NCBI GenBank assembly: GCA_027013145.1 | Contig: JALUXX010000009.1 | Span: forward strand, 1-64,000 | Direction of reading: 5' to 3' | DNA: 64,000 nucleotides | Source: Gammaproteobacteria bacterium | GTDB taxonomy: Bacteria > Pseudomonadota > Gammaproteobacteria > 21-64-14 | Shown: piece by piece, positions 54,386 through 64,000 of the stretch | Position numbering within the stretch: the stretch's first letter is position 1 | Layout: each line of letters begins with the position of its first letter | Made by a program: the position numbers and the translations under genes | Notes under the pieces: model-generated | What the model was told of the DNA's origin: nothing | Seen by the model: only the letters and a program-made list of their open reading frames with translations | Databases searched by the model: none

Positions 54386-54785
54386 TCCGTTCTCCTTCGC
54401 TGACCTTCGACCCCGCTGATCGCAACCACACGGTCCGCGCCTCCGTCGCTCCCCGCGCAAGCCGGGGCGCCGGAATACGCGGCCGATCCGGGCCGGTACC
54501 GCCGGCCGCGGCCGAGCCACGGTCGCGCGCGCCCCGCGGGCCGGTTCGCGCATACGATACCACAACGCCCCCGTCGCGATGCGCCACGTTTGCGCGCAAA
54601 GGACGCCCTGTTTCGTATCGCGTCGATCCGATCAACTACGTGCAATTCAAGGAAAATGCCGGATTCTGGCCCGAACCTTGCTTGTCGTGGGGGGGCGACG
54701 GCCGGGAACTCGGGGCGCGGTTGGGCTATCCTATTCGTTGATATGCGTCGGCGTCGCGCGGCACCGACCGGACGGGAGGACGGAG

Positions 54786-55127
54786 ATGAAGGACTCCGAA
54801 CTGATGCGCAGCGCCGGACTCGCACCGATGGAGCCGTTGCGCAAGCGCATCCCGTTGCGCGACGAGCACGGCCGCGCCCTCGCCGATTTCATGATGATCA
54901 TCCCCGGCCTGCGCACCCGCCCGCAACGCCTGATCCAGCACTGCATCCGCGAGATCGAGGCGGTCTGCGCCCGCTTCGAGGACGTCGTGGTCTTCGTGGA
55001 ACTCAACCTCAAGCTGAACCTCCTCTGGATCTCCCACCGCCCGCGGCCCGGGATCTGCGGCGACATCGCCGACGCCCTCCAGGAGCGTATCCCCGAGGCC
55101 CTGCTGGTCTCCTGGGCCTCGCGCTGA
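54786..55127 (+). CDS. conserved-looking hypothetical protein
   Basis: MKDSELMRSAGLAPMEPLRKRIPLRDEHGRALADFMMIIPGLRTRPQRLIQHCIREIEAVCARFEDVVVFVELNLKLNLLWISHRPRPGICGDIADALQERIPEALLVSWASR. Confidence 0.65.
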   Translation: MKDSELMRSAGLAPMEPLRKRIPLRDEHGRALADFMMIIPGLRTRPQRLIQHCIREIEAVCARFEDVVVFVELNLKLNLLWISHRPRPGICGDIADALQERIPEALLVSWASR

Positions 55128-55193
55128 CGCCCCGCCGCCGCCCACCCCCCGGCGCCCGCGGCCTGTCCTCCCGCGTCTGACGCGCGGGAAAAC

Positions 55194-55207
55194 GTGACGC
55201 GGGTCAC
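55194..55207. promoter_or_regulatory. CRP/FNR-family-type dyad GTGAC-GCGG-GTCAC upstream of outer-membrane gene
   Basis: Perfect 5-4-5 inverted repeat, also readable as CGTGA-N6-TCACA; about 68 nt upstream of the ATG at 55275. Confidence 0.35.
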
Positions 55208-55274
55208 AGCCCAGACCGCCCCCCGCCCGTAGCTTGGAACCGTCAACGATTCGACACCGGCGGGAGGAACGGCA

Positions 55275-56048
55275 ATGCGGGGGCTGCGGGACGGACGGGT
55301 GTCGGGCGCCGCCGCGACCCTCCTGTGCGCCCTCTCGGGTGCGTTCGCCGCGCCCCCGGCGGTCCAGGCGTCACCCGGGATCGCCCTCGGCGCCGGCCTG
55401 TGGCGGCAGGATCCCGCGGGGCGGGTGCAGGATCGCGGCAACCCCGTCGATCTGAACCGCGACCTCGGCACCGAAGTCCGATCCGAGGGCTTCGCCTGGA
55501 TCGAGATCGCCCCGCCGGTGCCGCTGCTGCCGCGCCTGCGCCTGGCCTACTCCAGTGCCGCCACCGACGGCGTCAACACCCTGCAACACAGTATCACCTT
55601 CGGCGGGGCCACCTACCCGTCCTCCGCAACGGTGAGCAGCCAGGGCAGTTTCGACCAATACGACGCGACCCTCTTCTACCCCCTGGTCGACGCCTGGGTC
55701 CGGCTCGATCTCGGCCTCAATCTTCGCTACATCGACGGCAGCGTCCAGGTGAGCGACGCCGCCGGCACCGAAAACGCGCGTGTCAGCGGCGCGGTGCCGA
55801 TGCTCTATCTCCACACCGGAATCCCACTGCCCGTGCGCGGCGTGTCGATCGCGGCCGACGCCAGCTACGTGACCTACGGCGGCAACCGCCTGCTCGACTA
55901 CACGTTCAAGGGTGCCTACGAGACGCCACTCGGCCTCGGTGCGGAACTGGGTTGGCGCAATCAGGAAATGCGTCTGAACGACTTCCAGAACGTGAACGTC
56001 GACGCGTCCTGGCGCGGCCCCTACGCCGGCGTGTTCTACAGCTTCTGA
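55275..56048 (+). CDS. TIGR04219 family outer membrane beta-barrel protein
   Basis: Signal peptide; GIALGAGLWRQDPAGRV...; amphipathic strands ending in ...YAGVFYSF (terminal Phe). Confidence 0.85.
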   Translation: MRGLRDGRVSGAAATLLCALSGAFAAPPAVQASPGIALGAGLWRQDPAGRVQDRGNPVDLNRDLGTEVRSEGFAWIEIAPPVPLLPRLRLAYSSAATDGVNTLQHSITFGGATYPSSATVSSQGSFDQYDATLFYPLVDAWVRLDLGLNLRYIDGSVQVSDAAGTENARVSGAVPMLYLHTGIPLPVRGVSIAADASYVTYGGNRLLDYTFKGAYETPLGLGAELGWRNQEMRLNDFQNVNVDASWRGPYAGVFYSF

Positions 56049-56160
56049 CTCCTGCAGCGCCCCTGTCGTCGATACCGGGACGCCCGCCCCGCGGCGAACG
56101 GGGGTGTGCGGTACCGATTATAATGTCGCTATCCACCACAGCCCGCGGCGAGCCCCCTTC

Positions 56161-57363
56161 ATGACATCCCCCGCACCGACCGGTCCCCGGGTCCGCCTGG
56201 ACCTGGGCGCCTGCAACGTCACCCTGCTCGGCACCGCGCATGTCTCTCGGGCGAGCGCGGATCAGGTGCGCGCGGAACTCGCCGCCGGGGACTACGACGC
56301 GATCGCCGTGGAACTGTGTCCCGGACGTCACCGGGCCCTGATCGACCCCGATGCGCTCGCGAAGATGGATCTGCTCCAGGTGCTGCGCGAACGCAAGGCC
56401 GCCATGGTCACCGCCAACCTCGCCCTCGGCGCCTACCAGCAGCGCCTGGCCGAGCAGTTCGATATCCGCCCCGGCGAGGAGATGCGGGTGGCGGTCGAAG
56501 GCGCGCGCACGGCCGGTCTGCCGGTCCTGCTGATCGACCGCGAGGTCGGCACCACCCTCAAGCGGATCTATCGCAATGTCCCGTGGTGGCGGCGTCTGTA
56601 TCTCGTCTCTGGTCTCGTCGCCAGTGTCATCACCCGCGAGCGGGTCAGCGAAGCGGAGATCGAGCGCCTCAAGGAGGGCGACCTGCTCGAGTCCATCTTC
56701 GCCCAGTTCGCGGACCGGGCGCGGGACCTGTTCGTGCCGCTGATCGAGGAGCGCGATCGCTATATGGCCGCGCGCCTGCAGGACGAGGCCCGATCGGGCC
56801 GCTACCGGCACATCCTCGCGGTCGTCGGGGCCGGCCACGTCAACGGAATCCGGCGCAGTCTCGAGGCGGGGATCGCCGACACCGCAACGACCCTCGCCGA
56901 ACTCGACCGCGTGCCCGCGCCCAGCCTCCTGCCGCGACTGCTCCCCTGGCTGGTCGTGGGCCTGATTCTCTCCGGCTTCGCGCTCGGCTTCCATCGCAGC
57001 CCGGCGCTGGGCTGGCGGCTCGTCTCCGAGTGGATCCTGATCAACGGGAGTCTCTCGGCGCTCGGTACGATCTTCGCCGGCGGTCACCCCCTGAGCGTCG
57101 TCACCGCCTTCGTCGCCGCCCCGATCACCTCCCTGAATCCGATGATCGGCGCCGGGATGGTCACCGGCGCGGTCGAGGGTTGGCTGCGCAAGCCCAGCGT
57201 CGGCGATTTCGCCCGCTTGCGTACCGACACCGCGCACTGGCGTGGCTGGTGGCGCAACCGCGTCGCCCGCATCCTGCTCGTGTTCCTGCTGAGCGGACTG
57301 GGTTCGGCCGTAGGGACCTATCTCGCGGGGTTCCGCATCTTCGAACACCTAAGCGGCGGCTGA
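56161..57363 (+). CDS. TraB/GumN-type (PrgY-like) family membrane protein
   Basis: VTLLGTAHVSRASADQVRAELAAGDYDAIAVELCPGRHRALID ... AVVGAGHVNGI ... C-terminal TM region. Confidence 0.9.
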   Translation: MTSPAPTGPRVRLDLGACNVTLLGTAHVSRASADQVRAELAAGDYDAIAVELCPGRHRALIDPDALAKMDLLQVLRERKAAMVTANLALGAYQQRLAEQFDIRPGEEMRVAVEGARTAGLPVLLIDREVGTTLKRIYRNVPWWRRLYLVSGLVASVITRERVSEAEIERLKEGDLLESIFAQFADRARDLFVPLIEERDRYMAARLQDEARSGRYRHILAVVGAGHVNGIRRSLEAGIADTATTLAELDRVPAPSLLPRLLPWLVVGLILSGFALGFHRSPALGWRLVSEWILINGSLSALGTIFAGGHPLSVVTAFVAAPITSLNPMIGAGMVTGAVEGWLRKPSVGDFARLRTDTAHWRGWWRNRVARILLVFLLSGLGSAVGTYLAGFRIFEHLSGG

Positions 57364-57455
57364 GGGCGGCGGGGACCCGGATTCCGACGCAGTTCACGGG
57401 AGCAGGCCTTCAGTGTATCGTGGACCCATTCGTCCCCCGGACACGGAACGCGGCC

Positions 57456-57818
57456 ATGCTCGAAACGATCCCGGATCTCCCGCAACACGTCCTCGGCGTC
57501 GATGCCCGGGGACGCGTGAGCGCCGAGGACTACGAACGCGTATTGATCCCGGCGGTCGAGGAGCGTCTGAAGTCGAATCCGAAGCTGCGCCTGCTCTACC
57601 GTCTCGGCCCGGAGTTCGAGGGCTATACGCCGGGGGCCATGTGGGACGATGCGCGCCTCGGTTTCGCGCATTGGAACGCGTGGGAAAAGATCGCAGTGGT
57701 CACGGACGTGGAGTGGATCCGCGCCGCCGTGCGCTCTTTCGCCTTCGCCCTCCCCGGCGAGGTACGGGTCTTCGCCAACGAGGAGTTCGACGCCGCCCGC
57801 GCGTGGGTACAATCCTGA
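57456..57818 (+). CDS. STAS/SpoIIAA-like protein
   Basis: MLETIPDLPQHVLGVDARGRVSAEDYERVLIPAVEERLKSNPKLRLLYRLGPEFEGYTPGAMWDDARLGFAHWNAWEKIAVVTDVEWIRAAVRSFAFALPGEVRVF. Confidence 0.88.
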   Translation: MLETIPDLPQHVLGVDARGRVSAEDYERVLIPAVEERLKSNPKLRLLYRLGPEFEGYTPGAMWDDARLGFAHWNAWEKIAVVTDVEWIRAAVRSFAFALPGEVRVFANEEFDAARAWVQS

Positions 57819-57840
57819 AACGACCGGCCTCCGCGCCGCT

Positions 57841-58674
57841 TCACCAGTCGTTGATGGCGAAACCGATGCCCAACGCCGTCGTGCGATGGTCGTATTCGAT
57901 CAGGCTCTGGCCGTATCCGGTGAAGACCTGCACGTAGCCCTTCAACTGCTGCACCAGCGGAAAGCTCCAGGTCAGCTCCCAGGCCCCGCGCGCGAAACCG
58001 CTGGTGAGGTTGTTGCGCGACATCAGGGCGATGGTCTGCCGGCCGCGGTGGTAGCTCACGACCCAGTCGCCGTAGCCGAGGTAGCGGCTGATGTCCGGGT
58101 TGTGCCGCAGCAGTTGCGCGGCGCGGATCGCGTACCAGGCCCGCACGCGCAGCCTCCACCGGCGGCGCACGAACGTGCCCCCGAGGTAGACACGGTTCCA
58201 GGAACGCTCGAGGGTCCCGCCCTGCCCGTTCGACTGATGGACCAGCCCGAGGTCGGCGAGCTGCCATTGCCAGCCGCCCGGCAGCGGGCGCTGCCAGGCG
58301 TACTCGAGGAACACCTCCGGTTCGTAGTTGGACTCGCGGAAGAAGGCCGAATGGTTATAGGCCTGCCAGTAGGAGAGCTGCGTGTAGGCGGCATAGAGGC
58401 TCACCCGCGAGCGGGCGATGTCGGCCAGCACCGGGATCTTGATGCTGAACTGGAACTTCACCTCGCTGTGCGAGATCCGTTCCCCGTCCGGCGTATGGCC
58501 CGCGTACACCGCGCGGTCCGGTGCGGTGACGTAGTAATACGGGATCAGGAAATTCGGCTTGTAGAGTGAGATCCGGAACGGGTTCGGCGGCGCCGGCTGA
58601 ACGACGGCGGCGGTCGTCCGGTGCGCGTCGGTGTGGACGGTCACCGCATCGGCGGGGGGCGGGGCGGCGTTCAT
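57841..58674 (-). CDS. pldA: outer membrane phospholipase A
   Basis: FLIPYYYVTAPD ... EVKFQFSIKIPVLADIARSRVSLYAAYTQLSYWQAYNHSAFFRESNYEPEVFL ... LGLVHQSNGQGGTLERSWNRVYL (H/SNG catalytic region). Confidence 0.9.
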   Translation of the reverse strand: MNAAPPPADAVTVHTDAHRTTAAVVQPAPPNPFRISLYKPNFLIPYYYVTAPDRAVYAGHTPDGERISHSEVKFQFSIKIPVLADIARSRVSLYAAYTQLSYWQAYNHSAFFRESNYEPEVFLEYAWQRPLPGGWQWQLADLGLVHQSNGQGGTLERSWNRVYLGGTFVRRRWRLRVRAWYAIRAAQLLRHNPDISRYLGYGDWVVSYHRGRQTIALMSRNNLTSGFARGAWELTWSFPLVQQLKGYVQVFTGYGQSLIEYDHRTTALGIGFAINDW

Positions 58675-58813
58675 CGCTCAGACTCCGGCGGGTTCGGGAT
58701 CCGGCCGCGAAGCGTAGCCGCCCGCCGATGGAGAAACAAGGACGCGCTTCACGAGCCGGGACGCCGCGCGGCGGGCGCGGCCGCAGCGGAGGACTTCCCG
58801 TCGCCGGCAGGCG

Positions 58814-61618
58814 TCAGGAGCGGCCCCGAGGGATCTCCGCCAGCAGCTTCTCCGCCGCCGCGCGCGAGGGGAAGTCGGCCTTGGACTTCAGCAGGAGTTG
58901 CAGATCGCTGCGCGCGGCGGCGGGATCCCCGGTCTTCACCAGGGCCACCGCGCGGTGGTAGCGGATCTCGGCGTTCTTCGGCGCCTTCTCCACGGCGCGG
59001 GAGAGGAGCGCCAGTCCCTCCTTCGGGTGTCCCTGGCGGACCAGGGCCCAGCCCAGCGTATCCATCGGCGCGACCTGGTCGGGCGCCAGCGTGTGCGCCC
59101 GGCGCGCGTATTCGATCGCCTTCGCATCGCCCGCCTCGGCGTAGAGCCAGGCGAGGTTGTTGAGGGCCACGAGATTCTTCGGATCGTGCGCAAGGATCGC
59201 GCGATAGACCCGCACCGCCGCCTCGCGGCGCCCGTAATCGGTGAGCGCACCGGCGCGGACCAGCGCGAGCCCGGCATCGCCCGGGCGCGCCTTCGTCCAG
59301 GCGCGCAACCGCGCCAGCACCGCTTTCTCCGGGACCCCGCTGCGACGCGCCACGGCGTACCACTTCGCCGCCAACCCGCCCTGCGGCGCCTTGGAATAGG
59401 CCGTCCGGTAGGCGGCCGCCGCCGGGCCGAAGCGCCCGGCGCGAACGTCCAGGTCGCCGGCCAGCTCGTAGCCGAAGGCGGCGTCCGGGTGGCGTTTCTG
59501 CGCCTCCAGGGCAAGGGCCATCGCCGCCTTCGGCTGCCCCTGCCGGGCCAGCAGGAGCGCCAACGTGCCGCGCGCAAGGTCGAAGTCCGGCTGCAACTTC
59601 AGCGCCTCGCGCAACGACTTCGCGGCCGACGCGGGCTCTCCGGCCCGCTGTTGCAGCACGCCGCGCCGGAACCAGGCCGCCGCCGAGCGCGGCGCCACCT
59701 CGGTGAGGTGGCGCAGGGCCTGCAACGCCGACGTGGTGTCGCCGCCGGCCTCGAACGCGCCGGCGGCGACGCTGAGCACGACCGGATTGTCGGGATGGGC
59801 GGCCAGCGTCTCGCGCGCCAGATCCATCGCACCCGGCGCGTCGCCCCGCGCCAGGCGCAGTTCGACCAGCAGCAGACGCGGGCGCAGCGCCGCCGGATCG
59901 GCCGCGCGCGCCTTGTGCAGCCAGCGGTCCGCCCCGGCGAGATCACCGGCCTGATAGCGCAGCGCGGCCAGGGCGATCATCGCGCTGATATTGGCCGGAT
60001 CGATCCGCAGCGTCTGTTCGAAGCGCGCCCGCGCCTGCTCGGTGCGCTTGGCGCGCAGGTCGAGGCGACCCAGATTGAGTACCCCGAGCGCATATTTCGG
60101 ATCCAGCGAGACGGCGCGCTCGAAGTCCTTGCGGGCCTCGGCGTCGCGGCCGAAGATCAGGTTGAGGGCACCGAGCATGTTCCACGCCGCGGGGCTCTCG
60201 GGTTCCTTGCGGACCAGGTCCTTCGCGACCCCGAAGGCCTTGTCGCGCCGGTTCTGCGCCAGATAGGTCCGCACCAGCAGCCCCGCGGTACCGTTGACGT
60301 CGGAGCCGAGCTTGAGGTTCTCCTCCAGCTCGCGGATGCCGGCCTCGGTCTTGCCCGCGGCGAGATAACCCAGCGCCAACTGCGTGCGCAGCCGGGCGTC
60401 GTTCGGCGTCCGGGCCACGGCCTGCTTGAAATAGGACGTCGCATCGGCGTAGCGGCCGGCGCCGAACGCCGCCTCGCCCAGGAGCGCGAGCAGCGCGCGA
60501 TCCTTGGTTCCCGCCGCCATCGGCTGCAGGAGCTGCAGCGCCCGCTTGGGTTCATGCAGCTTCAGGCGCACCGCCGCCAGGAGTTTGTGGGCCGCCGCGT
60601 CGTCGGGCCGCGCGGCCAGGTAGCGCTCGAGGTACATCGCCGCCTGCTCGTAGCTGCCGAGGGCGTAGTTGGTCGCGCCCAGCAGCAGGATGGTGGGCAG
60701 GTGGTTCGGGGCGTCGTTGAGGACGGTGAGCAGGATGGGGTTGGCCTTGGCGAACTCGCGCTGGTTGTAGTAGGCCAGCGCCAGCAGATAGCGTGCGACG
60801 AGGCTCCCGGGCGCCGCCTTGCGCGCCTTCTCCGCGTAGGCCTCGGCCTCCTTCGGCCGCCCCGTCGCGAGGCTCAGCCGCGCCATCCCGAGCAGGGCCG
60901 GTGCGTAATTCGGGTCCTTGCCCAGCACGCGTTCGAAATCGGAGCGTGCCGCCTCCTTACGCCCGGCGTTGAGGTCGGACTCGCCGCGCAGCGCCCAGGC
61001 CTCGCGGTTTTCGGGTTCGATGCGCAGAACCGCATCGAGCTGTTTGGCGACGAGCGCGTCGTCGCCCCCGGACAGACCCACCCGCACCAACCCGAGGCGC
61101 GGGGCGACGAGTTTCGGGTCGATGGCGATCGCTTTGCGGAACTGCGCCGCGGCCGCTGCACGCTCGCCGAGCCCCAGCTCGGCCTCGCCGCGTTCGTAGT
61201 AGGCCTGCGCCCTCTGGTCCTGCGGGAGCCGCCCGGGATCCGCGAGCAGCGCGGCCGCCTCCTTGTAGTTGCGCTGCATCACCAGGGCCCGCGCGAGGCG
61301 CAGATCGACCTGGGCCGGGGTGCCGCCGAGTTTGCGCAGGCGCCGCAGCTCTTTCTCTGCGGCCGCGCCCATGCCGGCCTTCAGGTAGGTGTCGGCCAGC
61401 AGGGAGCGGGCGGCGCGGTTGTCCGGCTGCTGCTGCAGGGCGCTCTTTAGCTCGATCACCGCGGCGCGCACCTCGTCCTTGGCGAGATAGGTGCGCGCGC
61501 GCTCGATGTGCCCGCGCGCGTCGAGCCGGCCGCTGCAGGCGGTGAGCACGGCCGCCCCCAGCAGCACGGCGGCGACGAGCCGGCCTACAGGGCCGCGCGA
61601 CGATGAAGTGGCAAACAT
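58814..61618 (-). CDS. prsT: PEP-CTERM system TPR-repeat lipoprotein PrsT-like
   Basis: 934 aa; lipobox LTACSG; ARTYLAKDEVRAAVIELKSALQQQPDNRAARSLLADTYLKAG; serial TPRs through the protein. Confidence 0.88.
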   Translation of the reverse strand: MFATSSSRGPVGRLVAAVLLGAAVLTACSGRLDARGHIERARTYLAKDEVRAAVIELKSALQQQPDNRAARSLLADTYLKAGMGAAAEKELRRLRKLGGTPAQVDLRLARALVMQRNYKEAAALLADPGRLPQDQRAQAYYERGEAELGLGERAAAAAQFRKAIAIDPKLVAPRLGLVRVGLSGGDDALVAKQLDAVLRIEPENREAWALRGESDLNAGRKEAARSDFERVLGKDPNYAPALLGMARLSLATGRPKEAEAYAEKARKAAPGSLVARYLLALAYYNQREFAKANPILLTVLNDAPNHLPTILLLGATNYALGSYEQAAMYLERYLAARPDDAAAHKLLAAVRLKLHEPKRALQLLQPMAAGTKDRALLALLGEAAFGAGRYADATSYFKQAVARTPNDARLRTQLALGYLAAGKTEAGIRELEENLKLGSDVNGTAGLLVRTYLAQNRRDKAFGVAKDLVRKEPESPAAWNMLGALNLIFGRDAEARKDFERAVSLDPKYALGVLNLGRLDLRAKRTEQARARFEQTLRIDPANISAMIALAALRYQAGDLAGADRWLHKARAADPAALRPRLLLVELRLARGDAPGAMDLARETLAAHPDNPVVLSVAAGAFEAGGDTTSALQALRHLTEVAPRSAAAWFRRGVLQQRAGEPASAAKSLREALKLQPDFDLARGTLALLLARQGQPKAAMALALEAQKRHPDAAFGYELAGDLDVRAGRFGPAAAAYRTAYSKAPQGGLAAKWYAVARRSGVPEKAVLARLRAWTKARPGDAGLALVRAGALTDYGRREAAVRVYRAILAHDPKNLVALNNLAWLYAEAGDAKAIEYARRAHTLAPDQVAPMDTLGWALVRQGHPKEGLALLSRAVEKAPKNAEIRYHRAVALVKTGDPAAARSDLQLLLKSKADFPSRAAAEKLLAEIPRGRS

Positions 61619-61984
61619 GACAACCCCCCCGGCGGCCGGGTACGAACGAGCGACGCTGCGCCGCCTCCGGCCCGGTGCGCTTCCCGCTTTTGCGCGATTC
61701 TAGCCCACATCCCTGCCGCTGTCCCGCCGGGCCGCCGCGCCGGTGCCTCGCCGCCCGGTCTGGCCCCTGTACCCCCGGGCACTGCGGTTGCCGGGCGTGT
61801 GTGCTAACGTACGGGGGCCGATCGACCCCTGTACGCGACGCGCCGCCCCGGCCGTCTTCAACCCGCCGCCGCTGGCGCCGATACCCCGGGTGAGCGGGGC
61901 CGCGACCGCGCGGACCGGCCGGATGCACCGGGGTCGGTGGACCATCGTGCCGGGCACCCGCGTGCCGGATCCGGACATTCGACC

Positions 61985-63661
61985 ATGTACGAAGCCCACT
62001 TCGGATTGAATGCGGCGCCGTTCCGGCTCAGCCCGGATCCGCACTGCTTTTTTCCGAGCGGGATCCACAAAAAGGCGCTCGCCTACCTTCAATACGGACT
62101 CAACCAGGGCGAGGGATTCGTGGTCGTCGCAGGCGAGGCCGGCACCGGCAAGAGCCTGCTCGCCCAGACCCTGATCTCCCAGCTCGACACGCGCCGGCTC
62201 GTGGTCGGCCAGCTCGTCACCACCCAGCTCGACGCCTCGGACCTGCTGCGCATGGTCGCGGCGGCCTTCAAGCTGCCCTCCGAGGGGGTGGCCAAGGCGA
62301 CGCTGCTCAACGTCCTCGGGGCCTTCCTCAACGCCCGTGCCCACGAGGGGCGGCGTGTCCTGCTGGTGGTGGACGAGGCGCAGAATCTCCCGGCGTTCAC
62401 GCTGGAGGAGCTGCGCATGCTCTCCAACTTCCAGTTGCGCAACCGGTCGCTGCTGCAGACCTTCCTCCTGGGTCAGGAGCGTTTCCTGGATATCCTGCGC
62501 GCACCGGGCATGGAGCAATTCTGCCAGCGTGTGACGGCGACCTGCCGGCTGAAGCCGTTGTCGGAGATCGAGACGCGCGAGTACATCGACTTCCGCCTGC
62601 GCCGCGCGGGCTGGAGCGATGCCGAGCCGCTGTTCACCGACACCGCCTGCCGGATGGTCCATCGCGCCACGGGCGGGCTGCCGCGCAAGATCAACATGGT
62701 CTGCGACCGTACCCTGTTGTCCGGCTCGCTCGAAGGCCAACGGCGCATCACGCGCGAAGTGGTGCAGACGGCGCTGGAAGAGCTGCAGGACGAGATGTTT
62801 CCCATCGACGGGAACGTGGACTTCTCCGACGTACCGCCCGAACCGCCCGCCCCGACACCGGAGCCGGCGGCCGATGAACCCGCCGCCGCGACCAAGCCCG
62901 CACCCGATGCACCCCGAACCGCCGCGTCCGCCGCCGGCCCCGATCCGGATCCCGACCCGGACCCCGATCCGGACCCCGATCCCGGACCCGGCGGCGGGCC
63001 GGGTCCGGTCGCGAAGGAAGCCTCCGCCGCGGGCGAGGAAGATCCCAAGGGTCCCGCGGACGCCGGCGGCGAACCCGCCCCCGCACCACCGGCGGGTGCG
63101 GGCCTGCGCGAGCCCCCGTCCGGGCGCGGTTCGGCGGCGACGCCGCCCGGACCGGGCGCGTCCCAGTGGCGCACGGCCCCGGCGCCGCGCGCCGGCCCGA
63201 CGCGACGCGGAAGGAACACCACTCCGCGCCGGCGCACCCCGGCGACGGTGAGCGCGATCCCGGCCGGGGAGACGCCGCCGCGCGCACCGCCTCTCGCGCC
63301 GGACCACGACGAGATCGAGGCGCACCGCCACCGCGCGCCCGGCCGGGCGGAACCCGCGACACAGCGGCGCCGCCTGCGGGCGATGGGCGGGCGCGTGCTC
63401 GCGTTCGCGCTGACCGTCGCCGCGCTCGGCACGGCGGTATTCGCCGCGCATCAGTATGTGATCCACGCCCGCCCCGGGATCGCCGACGGCGCCGCCGACC
63501 CGGCCGCCGCGTCGCCGCCCGCGGCCGGCGTGCAGCGCGCCGACCCGCCCGGCCACATCGACCGCAAGACCCGCGGCGCCGGCACCAGCCTGCACGAAAC
63601 GCACCCCGCGGCTCCGCGCCCCGCAGCGGGCGGGGCCCTGGTCGCCGCAACCGGGTCCTGA
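61985..63661 (+). CDS. XrtA/PEP-CTERM locus-associated ExeA-like ATPase with long Pro/Asp/Ala-rich extension and TM helix
   Basis: MYEAHFGLNAAPFRLSPDPHCFFPSGIHKKALAYLQYGLNQGEGFVVVAGEAGTGKSLLAQTLI ... LLVVDEAQNLP ... GLPRKINMVCDRTLL; C-terminal VLAFALTVAALGTAVFAAHQYVI. Confidence 0.9.
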   Translation: MYEAHFGLNAAPFRLSPDPHCFFPSGIHKKALAYLQYGLNQGEGFVVVAGEAGTGKSLLAQTLISQLDTRRLVVGQLVTTQLDASDLLRMVAAAFKLPSEGVAKATLLNVLGAFLNARAHEGRRVLLVVDEAQNLPAFTLEELRMLSNFQLRNRSLLQTFLLGQERFLDILRAPGMEQFCQRVTATCRLKPLSEIETREYIDFRLRRAGWSDAEPLFTDTACRMVHRATGGLPRKINMVCDRTLLSGSLEGQRRITREVVQTALEELQDEMFPIDGNVDFSDVPPEPPAPTPEPAADEPAAATKPAPDAPRTAASAAGPDPDPDPDPDPDPDPGPGGGPGPVAKEASAAGEEDPKGPADAGGEPAPAPPAGAGLREPPSGRGSAATPPGPGASQWRTAPAPRAGPTRRGRNTTPRRRTPATVSAIPAGETPPRAPPLAPDHDEIEAHRHRAPGRAEPATQRRRLRAMGGRVLAFALTVAALGTAVFAAHQYVIHARPGIADGAADPAAASPPAAGVQRADPPGHIDRKTRGAGTSLHETHPAAPRPAAGGALVAATGS

Positions 63662-63683
63662 ACGGTCAGGCGAACGGCACCGG

Positions 63684-64000
63684 TCAGCGGCGCGCGGCCC
63701 CGGCCAGGCGCTCGTAGATCGGCGCATAGCGCGCCACCACCGCCTCCCAGCTCCGTTCGCGCTCGACGAAGGCACGCGCCGCACCCAGGCGCCCGGGCCG
63801 ACCCTCGGAATCGTCGAGCAGCGCCAGCACCGATTGCGCGAGTGCCTCGGGATCCCCGGGGGCGAACAGCGTCCCGGTCTCGCCGTCGCGGATCAGCTCG
63901 CGGTGCCCGCCCACGTCGGAGGCCGCCACGAGGCGCCCGTGCGCCATCGCCTCCAGCGGCTTGAGCGGCGTGACCAGCTCGGTCAGACGCATCGAGCGGC
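63684..64000 (-). CDS. exosortase-A-system-type glycosyltransferase family 4 (C-terminal part; continues beyond window)
   Basis: MRLTELVTPLKPLEAMAHGRLVAASDVGGHRELIRDGETGTLFAPGDPEALAQSVLALLDD; open toward the window end. Confidence 0.78.
   Translation of the reverse strand, partial: RSMRLTELVTPLKPLEAMAHGRLVAASDVGGHRELIRDGETGTLFAPGDPEALAQSVLALLDDSEGRPGRLGAARAFVERERSWEAVVARYAPIYERLAGAARR

Noticed and set aside
62938-63000. PDPDPD repeat as CRISPR-like or microsatellite locus
   Set aside because: It is in frame within the ATPase gene and encodes a Pro-Asp linker.
1-64000. CRISPR array or defence island
   Set aside because: No regularly spaced direct repeats and no cas, restriction-modification or known defence genes were found. 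The repeats seen are REP-like or short tandem repeats.

Overview
GC-rich (about 70%) chromosomal window, apparently from a gammaproteobacterium with sulfur metabolism. It is densely packed with ordinary chromosomal genes. I found one tRNA (Leu, UAG), no rRNA, no CRISPR array, no transposase or integrase, and no obvious DNA-binding transcriptional regulator. Recognisable blocks: a VWA membrane-protein pair (115-2216); a CCAEP-tail B12-binding/radical SAM protein (2434-3864) followed by REP-like palindromes; an MMPL/HpnN-like, flippase-like and sulfotransferase operon (12662-17770); a tightly packed operon of a KamA-family radical SAM aminomutase, two ATP-grasp ligases, a GNAT-HDAC fusion and a second GNAT (19638-25219); PutA; a CbbO/NorD-like VWA protein; a polyphosphate block (sixA, CHAD, ppx, ppk1; 38863-44102); a CHASE2 Ser/Thr kinase with an FHA protein; dsrAB encoded without any other dsr gene in the window, with an FNR-type dyad upstream (48515-51025); an ATP-grasp/zinc-peptidase pair (52000-54062); a 62-aa histone-fold protein (54197-54385); and the edge of an exosortase/PEP-CTERM polysaccharide locus (58814-64000). 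The strongest candidates for undescribed biology are the KamA/ATP-grasp/HDAC operon, the short bacterial histone, the isolated dsrAB pair and the CCAEP-tail radical SAM protein. All calls come from reading the supplied translations and DNA. No database search was possible.
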